Shown here: positions 44,200 through 55,900 of the stretch, in pieces
Position numbering within the stretch: position 1 is the stretch's first letter
Layout of the letters: every line of letters begins with the position of its first letter
Assembly: GCA_029721435.1 (NCBI GenBank)
Contig: CM056586.1
Coordinates: forward strand, 68,845,679-68,909,678
DNA: 64,000 nucleotides
Direction: 5' to 3'
DNA from: Gymnothorax reevesii
Lineage: Eukaryota > Chordata > Actinopteri > Anguilliformes > Muraenidae
The notes under the pieces: generated by a model
The model's database searches: none
Seen by the model: only the letters and a program-made list of their open reading frames with translations
What the model was told of the DNA's origin: nothing
Program-made: the position numbers and the translations under genes

Positions 44200-44930
44200 C
44201 TTTTGGCCATTTTATGGGCATTATGGTGGATCAAGCGGGTAAAACCTCCAAACATCTGTTCAGATTCTGCGGCTGCTCTACTGGCTTTGAAAGATGAAAC
44301 ATCAGGGACCAGCCCTGTTCTGGTTTTGGAAATTTTGTGTTGTTTGATCAGAAATAAAAAATCAGATTGCCGTGAATATTGTGCGGGTGCCTGGACACTT
44401 TGGGGTAGAGGACAATGAGATCACTGACAGGCTGGCAAAATGATCTCTCTTAAGGGAAACCATCGATTTGAATGCTTCACTTGAAAAGTGTGAATGCCTT
44501 ACCATTTGTTAAAGGCAAAACCAGAGCATCAGTGGCAGAAAGAGTGAACAGAAGAGCGGAGGGGTCAACATTATTTCTCTCTGCAGCCCTCTGTTAATAG
44601 CAAGAGGTGGAGAGTAAAATCTGGGCGGAAGGATGATGTTGTCTTAACCAGACTGAGACTGGCACATTGTGGCCTTGCGAGCTGTTTAAAAGTTGGAAAG
44701 CTTCGGATGGTCTGTGAGAGTGTGGTGCTCTGAAGACTGTTCAACATGTCATGCCTTCATGCAGTAAATATAGAAGTGAAAGGCAGCAATTTTACAAGGA
44801 GTTGTCTGGTCTGGGCTTATCTGCTTTTTCTCCGAAGACTATTTTTGGAACAGAGCAGAATTTTCAACCTGTGGCAGAAGCCGTGTTCAAGTATCTTAAC
44901 TCTATCGGCCAATATGTAAAAATGTAAATA
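44200..44930 (+). mobile_element. Non-LTR retrotransposon 3' end with RNase H domain, decayed
   Basis: ICSDSAAALLALK (RNase H, DSAAA), then in another frame VPGHFGVEDNEITDRLAK, matching the H..E..N..AD block of retroelement RNase H, then TRLRLAHCGLASCLK. Stops and frameshifts interrupt it. RNase H-bearing LINEs belong to the I/Nimb-like groups; the exact group is not decided. Confidence 0.75.
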
Positions 44931-44999
44931 GTTAAAGCTCGCCTGTGGAGGGCAGCATTGCGCTTTCTAGCGTTCGAATACATAAAGAACCCAATAGAA

Positions 45000-45173
45000 G
45001 AAGAAGACAAACAAGGTTTCGGGTGTGGGCCGGCCAAGCTAACTGTTGTGTAATTAAGTTATGCGGTGGAACTCCCTGCGTTTCCCACAGCTATCCCCCT
45101 GTGTGTGGTAGCATGGCTACTGTGGTGAAGGTCTTTCCCAAGCCGGCGGAAAGAAAGTTGTGAGCGGCTGCAG
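45000..45173 (+). promoter_or_regulatory. Candidate fastkd1 5' UTR exon with short upstream ORF
   Basis: A 16-codon frame ATG...TGA at 45113-45163 is followed by GGCTGCAG|GTTAGTG, a good donor. The acceptor GGTTACAG at about 46829, upstream of the fastkd1 ATG, could be its partner. The region is GC-richer than its surroundings. This is inference from splice-like signals and position. Confidence 0.3.
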
Positions 45174-45929
45174 GTTAGTGTCTATCTATCACAGTGCCTA
45201 ACCGGTACTTCATTTACTCTGCAGTACAATTTGGGTCTAGCATTCTAATGTTCATCTTCCGCACCCAGCCCAGATTGAATTGTGAGGGACTTATTCTTTC
45301 TCAGCCTTTGGTGGTTTCTTGGATGTAAATGAATTTGGTATTTAGCGTAAATAGTGCATGTGAGTCTCCTCTGAAATGGCAGGTTCGGAAGCTTCTGCCG
45401 GGCATCCGCAGTGTGCAGGTTTGCTGTGACCACGTGTTCATGCAATGAACAGCCCACTTGAATGCCTGTCACAAACGCATGATGTTCAAACGTGTAATAC
45501 AGTGTTGTTGCATTCATATGTACCTGAACTGTGGATTGGACTATTTTTCTACTGTAAGAGCTTGTCATCCCACCTACTGCCATTTAGTATTTTGATAAAA
45601 AAAAAAAAAAAGTTAAACTGGCGCAGTCACAGAATTTAGCCAATAATTTGCCAATAATTTGTTGATAGCAAAGCCAATAATTTGTTGATAGCAAGCGGTA
45701 TATGTCTTTTCCCCCTGTGGGAAGGGACACATCATCTCCGGTAATTTAATATCATGAATTAGGCGCTTCGTAGCTGCACCTTAATCTAATTGCGCGCTTT
45801 TTGCTATTTGTAAAGCTTTAGGAAGGGGAATGTTTAAATTGCTTAACTTTATTTAAAAGGCTGTTTTTTTCACCCTTATTGTTCTGGTAATGGGAAAACC
45901 ATATACTGACTACCTGCACACACTGTCTG

Positions 45930-46300
45930 GCCAGGTGTCTCCATCAATGGATTTATTTTCTTCCAAGATGGTTCAGGCATGTTTCAAGATGACACTGCCA
46001 GGATTCATCAGGCTCAGATGGTGAGAGTGGTTCAGGGAGCACAAGCCATCATTTTCTCACAGGGATTGGCCACCAACCTGAGTCCAGACCTTAACCCGAT
46101 TGAGAATCTGGGATGTGCTGAAGACTTTACGCGGCGGTCTGACTCTCCCATATTCAGATCTCAGAGAATATTAATGCAAATCTGGACTGAAATAAATGTT
46201 ATGATATTGCATAAGCTTTATCAATATGATGCTGCGGCGAATCCGTTCTGTAATCAGAGCTAAAGGCTTTCTAACAAAATGCACTTTTTCTGGCCAGGCA
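45930..46300 (+). mobile_element. Tc1/mariner-like transposase fragment
   Basis: FQDDTARIHQAQMVRV and, further on, SPDLNPIENLG match the second and third catalytic blocks of Tc1/mariner-like transposases on one open frame. N-terminal parts are missing. Confidence 0.7.
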
Positions 46301-46917
46301 GTGCATAACCCAAGATATAAGAAGCTCCAGAATGATTTTACCACCAACAGATTCACTAAACCTGACTGTGATGTCATCATGTAGCATGTACAACAGCAGG
46401 ATGGCTGTGCTTGGAATCACCTAAGATTAACACGAGGGTACTGGTCATGGCCAAAGGTAAAAAGTGCTGGACAGTAGTCTGTATTGGGGGAGGGGGGGAC
46501 TTCTTGTATTCATTCCTAGTGCATTATGGGATGGACCCTAATGTTTTGTGACTCCATGACCTTTTCTGTAGTGCCACCACCAGGTGAAATTTTGCCTTTG
46601 CAAATGCAATAACATTGCGTTGGATGTGCCTTTTCATACTTGTGCGCATCTGTCCGTCCCTCCTCCGGGCCGATATCAGCCATCCCGTGGCAGAGGATCT
46701 GAGTATTTAACGCTTGTTCTCAGGTTTACCTGAATATAATCAAAAAAATTTTAATGTGGTCTCTGACCTTTTGACCCCGCTTTATACATTTGTATTTTTC
46801 AAATATATCTGCTAATGTTTTGACACTCTGGTTACAGGTTGAAATTTGTCTCTCTCTGAAAATTTAGACCCTCATGTATGTCTTTGCTGACCTCGGCTGA
46901 GGCCTGAAGATCACACG

Positions 46918-49900
46918 ATGGCCATGTGTCGCCTCCTGGCAGTACGTCGATTCTCCAGGCCTGCCAGGCTGCTCCACGGTTGGGTAGAAAACCAGGACCA
47001 GGTGCTGGGACTGCTCTGTGGCTGCTCTGCGGAGGACCAGGTCTTCAGTGTGATCAGCAGGAATAAGCCCAAGCTGTCGGTCAGGCATGTGGCCTTCGCC
47101 CTGGACCTGTTATGGCAGTTCCAGAAGGAGAGACCCCAGATGCTGCGCACGACGGAGCTCGTTAGGAGTCGCCCCGAGTTTCTCACTCTCCATGTGTTGG
47201 CTGAGAACAAGATTAGTCTCATGGATGACGAGACTGTTGTGAATGTGCTCTACAATGTCCTTCGGTATGGCAGGAAACTAAATTGGCGTCCTCCGTAGGG
47301 TAATTTTAAATGTTGTCTTGATGACTGTGCTCTTTAAGGTGATTTAGAAGTCTGTGAATTTTGTCAATGTCTGTGAGAGCAACAGTAATTCCCTCGGTGA
47401 CGTTCTGTTGCAGCATTACGATGCCTTTTTTTCTCCCCAAGGCTGAATGTTTTACCTCACGACACACTTGTCCAACAGTTGGTCACAGAAGCATGGCTGA
47501 GGTTAGATAGGTGAGCCGTGGCTTTTAATACTTACAATTTCTGTGCACATTTTTGAAGTCAGATTATCATTTTTGTTCACTGAATGCATTTTCTGCCTTT
47601 TCTTAACAGGCTGCAGATGCCAGCTCTTTCCAAGTTTGCCATTTGCTTAAATGATCAACATTTGCAGCACAGTCCCTTGATGGGCCAGATCGCAGAGATT
47701 TTAAGTAAAAAATTAGAGACCATACAAGATGCAAGGTATGCATGAAAAGTACAGCTTGCGGCCCACAAAAATGTTTTGGACCATGTACAAGATGGACATT
47801 TTTTATATTGCTGGGTGAAGCAGTTGCTTTAAATCAGATGCTGTTGTTTAATCCCTTTATTACTTCTGTAGGGTCCTCTCGACCTTAATGATCAGTGTGT
47901 CTGCTCTGATGTCGCCTCGCCTTCGTGATGCGCTCGTGAAGAGGGCAGACACCCTTTTGGACGCCTCAGACCCGTCCCAAATCAACAACCCGCGGCGGGT
48001 GGTCCAGTTCCTGCGCAACGTGAAGCACGGTTATCGTCCACTGCTGGAGAAGTGTAACTCCATGTTTTTAAGCAGCATGGCCAACATGGATGCTGAGAGC
48101 ATCAGTATCATCCTGGGCCTGTACCAGTCCCTGCAGTTTAATAACTCTGCCTTCCGATTGGCTGCCAAGGACAGACTCGTGAGCCTCGTCGACTACTGTA
48201 CTGACCCACTCTCCTTCACCAAGCTCTTTGCGTCTCTGGGACCTATGGCTAAACATGAGTTAAGAGAGAGGTACGAAAAATTCACTCACCAGGGTTTTAT
48301 CTGTCGTGGAAATGCGCCCCCCTCCTCGGTCTGTGTTATATTTGTCATGTTTCATGGTTTCAGGTCGTTGAACACATTTTGAAAAATTTCATTTATTGGG
48401 GGAAAATGCGTATCCAATACCAACTGGCCCTGTGTTTAACTAATTGCCCCTTTAGTAATATGGCTAATTCACCAAATTTAGTCGGCTATTTATTTTAATT
48501 GGAGTAGATTGGGGGAAGACCCGCGTGGTTTTCACGGTAACATTTAAAACGAGATGATTGAAATCAATAGATGGATGGTTGATTCAGGCAGCTTGTATCT
48601 ACTTCAGCGATCAATGAGCTGCCTGCTATACCAGTGCTTCATTTATAAAGTAATAATGCACCGTGAGCTTTCTACATCTTTGAAGAGTCCTTGATGTTTT
48701 GGGGTGATTTTTTTTATCACTGATTATTATTGATTTTCAATATTTTCCACAGCTTGGAGCGTACGGCACTGTTATTGGCTGATGAGCTGAATGCCCAGCA
48801 GGCGCTGGCTTTGGCCGAGACGCTGGAGGAGATTCAGAGCAAAAACCTGCAGCTGATTAAAAAGTAAGCCTTTATCTCACAGGCTGCTATTCCTCTATAT
48901 GGACTCGCTCTCATTATTCCTTGCCTCGCACATTTAAACAAAGGTTTATCTTTTCAGGATCGGGGCTGTAATTCATAAGAACCTAGAGCTGTACAAGCCT
49001 GCTGAGGTTGCCAGAATTACTCGGACTCTGGTGTTGTTGCGGTATCAGAACCCAGATATGTTCTCCAAGTTGAGGAATATAATGATGCGGTGAGTCGATT
49101 CACTTTGGAAGGCAGTGGGTCACCAAAAATTAACACCCACACTGACTGCTTAAGTGCAAAAACTTGGATTTTGTAGATTTGTGGCATTTCTGAAAAGACA
49201 TCTCAAGGGTCATTTTACTAGAGTATTGGGATCCGTTAATGGGGATCCAAGTCATATAATTAAAAAGATAAATGTGGCCTGAGCCCAGGGCTTTTACTGT
49301 AATTATTGGTGGTCTGGTCATGGGATTGACTCTGTGCTTCTGTTGGGATTAGTCACCTGCAGGTGAGTGTCTTCCCCTACGAAGTGACCACCGGGATAAG
49401 GACCCTGTCCATGCTGCCCTACCCATGGCTGGAGGAGCCTGTTCTATCAAGGGTGGATGCTGTGCTTCCCCAGTGCACCCTGAGTGACCTCAACACTTTA
49501 GCCCTGGCCATCACCAAGAGTGGGCGCAACAACTCCACTTACCAACATAGCGCGCCCAGTGTGCACGCACAGCTGCTTCAGACGCTGAATAGTTATGGCC
49601 TGGAGCGCTTGCACAAGGCAAACCAGCTGGACTTCTTGCTGGAGGAGCTGAAGTACCTGTCGGGAGAGTGGTTTGAGGAGATCTTGCTGGAGGAAACGAT
49701 GAGTGCCCTTCAGAGGCTCGTGGGGCAGATCTCCGGGGGCAATGTGCCCGAGCTCGCACTCTTCCTGACCAGGATCAACTACCTGTGTAGGCCAATTATG
49801 GACCATATAGCTGCTGTTGTCATGGAGAACATCCAAAAGGTACCATGAGCGAAGAGGCATTGATGGGTAATTTGGTTTGTTATTTTTTTATGCTGAAAGC

Positions 49901-52900
49901 TCACCATAGCCAAGGGTTTGCCGTATAATTGCGGTTGTAATTTTTTGGCTGTAGTGAGAGACTGCCTTGTGCAATACTCTCCGTGACCCTTCATTGACTT
50001 TGTATTGTCTGATGGTGCCTTCTTGCATTTTTGGTCTGCTAGCTGAAATAATGAAAATGCCCAAATGTGTGACAGTACAGCCAGCTAAAGAAATCCCTGT
50101 TTAGTCATTTTTCACATCAGTGTGCGTGATGTGCTGTCTTCTTGCTCAGATCAGATTTTTCCCTCCATTCTGCTTCAGTTTTGCCGCTCAGAATCTTATA
50201 AAAATTGAGTTTTGGATTCTTTAATCTATGGTCCATCCCATTATATAACATTTGGGTATTTTTATAATTTCGGCTAGCAGACCAAGGAGACAAGAAGGCG
50301 TCCTCACCTAATACAAAGTCACCAAAGGGTAAACAGCTTGTTTTCTCCTCCGGGGTGGGAGGGACTTATTTGCACCCTGTGTCTGAAAAACTGGTCTTGT
50401 TATGCATCTTGGGACCAACTTTTCTGAGGGACCATAGATCAAATTAGAACTTCTCTTTCCAGCCCAAACAAACCACACCTAGGGCATTCAATGTTTTCAT
50501 CCCTTGCTAGCTTTCTTTGAGGAATAAGTTCCCTCATCTACAGGCCATTATACTCAAGCCTGCAAAATTTGGTATAAATCCATCCATTGGTGGCACTGTA
50601 GCATTCAAATAGTCATAACTCTAGACCCAATCAACTTAAAATTTTTGCATACTCCATAGTGGTCTGGTGTCCTATAGATCTATAAACACAAGGTTATTTT
50701 GCAAACAACATAGCCACCATCTGCCAATCACATTTCACCATCCCTTCAACTCTCTAAGCCATTATATACATCATAATCAAACTTTACAAGATGAGTGGGG
50801 ATGCGTTCAGGTCCAGTCAGCTGTGTGCTGGAGTACTGGCTTTAGCCAGTTTTAAAAATGTAACATTTTTCTGGGACTGAGGGATATGCTGTCTGCTGAT
50901 GGCTCTTTTGGTGTGCTTTACAGGCCGAATGACAGGAATGGACACACAAAAAAAAGTTCACCTGACAAAAGTCAAAATATCTCATGTTCTTGCTGTCTGC
51001 AGTGAAACAAGTCAAAACAAAAGTAGAAACAGAAAGCAGAAATTTCTATGTACATTTTCCTCACTGTCCCAACTTCCTCTGAGTTGGGGTTATTTATCAA
51101 TATTATTACTTTGGTTTGCTACAGAAATGAGTGTCTTGCTTCTGTGATTCTTCCTGCTGACATCAGTGTGAAAAACTGGTCTTAGCCGACTGTGACAAGT
51201 GACACTTGGCTTTGCTTAAAGTCTGATGCTTCTGGGTCTATGATTGAAATGTTTACGAACTTAGGAAGAGCAGCGGCCTGTTCACGACTTTTTACATTTC
51301 TTAATGTTTGAAGACGGCAGATGTGCTTCCTTTGACAGAATGTTTTCTTGTGCTGTGCTGTAGGAATGATTATTCTGTGGTTTGCTCATGATTGCCCTGC
51401 AGATTCATTATTCAGCGATATATACCATCCTTCTCCCCTTCACAATGCTGAACTACGATCCTCCGAATGGAGAAGACTTCTTCAGTGCCTGTATTCAGCA
51501 CTTCACTGCACACCTGAGTAAGTGTTCTTGCAGCCTAGTTTCCCAAAGGCTATTAGAGAGACAAGTTTAATTTTGCATGCCGGCTGAACCAGACATGATC
51601 TAGGCTGAGTTTGAAAATGTCGATGTCGCCCTTGGATCAAAACATCTTACTTGGTAAGATAGCGTCTTTAGCATATTTAGAGATTGTGCAGTTATGAGAA
51701 AATATTGTCCATCTGAATTTTTTTCATTTGAAACTTTAAAAATCTTATTCTTCAGTCCTACTGGCCTGATTCCCTTCAAATTTAGTTCAGAGTTTCCTGA
51801 GGACAGTGTGACTGCGGTGGATGATTGACATAATAAATGACAAGTGTCCAAATTCCTAGTTTTTCTGACCAATTTTCATCAAATATTTTTTTTATCATTC
51901 AAATATATCTACTTTCATATCTTGCCTTCATTTTTGGGTGTATGCAAAACCAAAGATATTTCTTGTGAACTTGATGTTTGCTTGTCTAAAATGTCTAAAA
52001 TATGAACTTTATATGGGCTTATAATTCTACTTCATCCCATTTGTTTAGCAAACCTGTTGTGTCCTGCCAGTAAAATTTTGATAGGCGTGGAATTTTAGGG
52101 GTGTAACGATTCTGAACTGTGTAGTAACACCACCTGCCAACATGGGACGAACATCAGAGCTTTCCATTTTCCTTTATTAACCCCCGTGTGGTCCTAAACG
52201 AAAGTGCCAAACATCAAAGGGCATGGGAAATGGTTCAGGAAAAACTTGACTGGCATCAGTATTTTTCGGCTACATGCTGAAAGGAGCCAAGCAAATGAAA
52301 ACAGAATCTTCTCCAATTAACCAATCTGGCAACTCTAAGAAAAGTATACCTGTTCCCGTTTACTTTGCTTGATTAGCAATCAAATGGTGGATTCATTTAC
52401 ACTAAGTTGAACGAATAGAGCTCTTTATTAAGACAACACAAACGGCGCAGATTTGCATGAACACGATTGCTATTGCCACGCCATTTCGTGCGACTGTAAT
52501 GATTCATATCTCACATTCACCTTTCATCTGCATTTCAGAATTATCACAATCACACAAAATGGCCAAATACGCATTCTGTGCTGTTCTATGGCCATTTAAG
52601 TTTCAGAATTCAGCAATCAAACATGTTGTCTTAATAAAAAGTTCTGCTCATCCAGCAAAGTAAATCCGTGAATCCCCCGTTTGATTGCTAATTGAGCAAA
52701 GTAAACAGGGACAGGATTAGAGTAACCGAATTGGTTCAAAGGAGACGATTCTGTAGTCCTTTACTTGGCTCCGTCATGTCGCTGAAAAATACTAATGTCA
52801 GTCAAGTTGTTTTTTTTTTGTTTTTTTTTTCCTCTCCCCTTTCTTTCATTTTTCCCCTGGAAGCATTTCTTATGCCCTTTGAGGTTTGGTACTTTTGTTC

Positions 52901-55900
52901 AAGACTGCGTCGGGTTTAATAAAGGAAAAGGGAAAACTCGGATGTTTGCCCCATGGCAACAGGTGGTGGTACTACGCCCTAAAAAAAAAAAAAAAAGGTT
53001 CAGAATCGTTACACCCCTAACACCCTGTGACTTAAGCCTTCTGGGAGTCTATACTAATTCTTGTATCAAGTTGACTAGAAACAATTTTTATAGATGTGGA
53101 GATGTTTATCCTATTCAGATCTGTTTCCTGTTAAATAATGACACCTGATATGCATGTTCTCCCTCCGCTCGAAATCTGAAGCATTTTCGCAGTTTGTTTT
53201 AGTCTTTTTTTTTTTTGCTGCTCAATTATTTGCCTGATATGTAAACTTTTATTTGGCATTAAATAAAATAAAATCTCTGAACTTGATGTCTCTTATTGTG
53301 CCATGTTTACACTGCATTATTGGGTTTTGGATGAATAAACCAGTTTGAAATGTCACCTTTTATTTATTTATTTATTTATTTTTTGATTGCTCAAGTGTAG
53401 ATTAAAGCAATGCATAACTTAATATACTGGTTATTCTTGACAGATCTTGGCTGTTAATTTTGCTCTGAAAGTGGACCGCATTGATAGGATCATCTTTTGA
53501 GGATTTGAGGTCTTCTAACACAGTTGATGATCAGAATCTCAAACATAAATTCCTCCGCAGGCTCTTTAGACCCCCACCTGTTGGTGCTGTTGGGATACTC
53601 ACTGGCTGTGGCTCACCGTTTCCCCGAGGAGTTGATCCGCGAGATTTTCAACGTGGATTTCCTGACCAAGCTTGACTGTCAGCTAGAGTGTAAGTTTATT
53701 GGTTTTCTACACAGAATTGTAAAATGCTCTCTAATTAGTCCCTCAAGGTTAATATGGAGAGGGGGACCACAGGAGGATGCTGGTCTTATCAGCAGATTTT
53801 CCTAGAGGAGGCGCTTGCAAAATTACCTGCCAGACAGTAGCATCTGCTGCGCTAAAGAGGCATATTGCTGTTGACCTCATACTTGTCCAGTGCTCGTGTT
53901 CTTATTCTCAACTTTTCATTTTGTTTGCCAGGTGGCTTTTTTGGTGAAACCGCTGTAAAACCCCACAAAACAATACCAGGGACGGACATTTCAGGGGCGA
54001 AGGGTTTTACGTGTTCTTTTTGCTGGCGTTAACTCCCGCGACCTCCTTATTTTTGCTGCATTTCTTATACTTCTATAAAGAAAATAATCAGAGTGCGGTC
54101 TACCAAAGAAAATTCACCAAAGCTTCTTATCTCATTGAAAATATGGCTTGGAATGTGGTTACAAAAACAATGAAGGTAACCAAAAGAATGACATAATATT
54201 GAGAATCAGAGCTGTAGGTCGCCGGTCGTTGTATCCCGAATAGATGGTGAAAATGATCAGCCGCCGACTACTTTTGAAAGCCCTGCTCGTCCTAAGTGTG
54301 AGTATGGCGGGTAGTCGGAGGTGAAGATTGATCTGACCGACTGCAGGACGCTGTTACTGGTGTTTTTGTCAGTAACTTGTGATGGAGACAAATTCAAAGT
54401 CGGAGCGAATCTTTATTCAGCAGTGAATGGACAGTGAAAGAAATAAGAAACCAGATCCACGTCAAGAGATGGCTTTCCAATAATCTGGATAATTATAAGA
54501 AGAACAAAATCGACAATTATAATAATGACGCTGACTTTTTAGCTCGCCGGGACGAATGTCCGGAGAGCTATTGTCATACCCCCGGCGTCCGCTTCCGTCC
54601 GCGTGCAGAAAAACTTCAACCTTGCCCCCCGGCGAGCTTTGTTGTCTTCCTGACAACTCTTGTTGAAAAATGTGTTGCAGATATAAAATTTTGCATTGGT
54701 GCTTATCTCTAAAACAAAGTAGAGGAAAAGTGTGAAATATCTTGCCTGTTTTCAGTTTTATTCCGGTCGCAAATGATCTCCAGGGGGTGGGTTTCTATAC
54801 CCTAATTTTGATTACTCTATGCTGTCTCCACTTTTTCAGAAAAGGGATTGTATATTCAAATTAACAAGTAAATGGTTTACAGAATACAAAATATGTTTTG
54901 CAACGGCCACCCCCCCCCCAAGAGTGTAAAATTGTTTTGAGAATCTTAGTGGGATTTTGAATGAAGTAATCTGCCCCCACTCTTCACCCAAGTCTGAACC
55001 TCTGATAAACTGTCCCCAACCTCCCTGTCCCCCAATCACAGCCCTCCCAGACGCTCTAAATCTGCGGATCCGCCTGCGCCTGATGGAGCTGAACCGGGCC
55101 GTTTGTCTGGAGTGTCCAGAGCTGCAGGTTCCCTGGTTCCATGAGCGGTACTGCCAGCAGCTGCAGAGGAAAGGTGCGGCGCCGGGCTGAGTGTGTGTGC
55201 AATTAATATGATGACTGGTGTAAACGGGGAGTAAGGATTGAGTAAAATGTGTTTATAAAGTTCTGGATCAGGCCATTGTCAACACCCTTCTTTAATGTTT
55301 GGCACAGTGCTCTCCTCTGATAGTCGATGGCGATCAGGGTTTTTTTGCCTCGCTTTTGGGGCATTGTTTGGTCGTCCATCTTTTTATACTATTGTTCATA
55401 CAGTCCAGCTTCTCTTGGAAATTTCTGGTAATCCGTTGCATAGTTTTTTTAAGTAATCCTGCTGACAAACGCAGACGTGCAAGTGATCACAATATCTCCT
55501 AGAGGAGGTAATCATCGAGGAAAAAAATTAATGAAAAAATTGTATTGTCCAGTAAAACACAATCAATACAGCACTCAAATTAATTAATAAATATTTATTG
55601 GTGCACATTTCTGGGCAAATGTCCTTCATTGGTGTACTTCCATTACCGGCAAAGGAAATCTGTCGCCTGCAGTGACTCCTATAAAATGACTCATTAAATA
55701 TAAATATAAACTTCCTGAATGAATTGTTTTTTTTTTTTTTTGTTTTTGTTGTACTAACATAACCGTCAGTGAATCTGAAAAAATCAGTTGGTGGTTTGAA
55801 ACAATAAACACAAAACATCTCTGAATGTATATTAATCACTTGGAGTGCAGTCCTGGGACATTTTGATGATACATTTTTGAGGATTTGGCACCTACACAAA

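Noticed and set aside
49498..49860. 120-codon open frame on the minus strand
   Set aside because: It is exactly antisense to fastkd1 exon 7, whose sense frame has conserved FASTKD residues and fitting splice sites. The reverse frame shows no domain.
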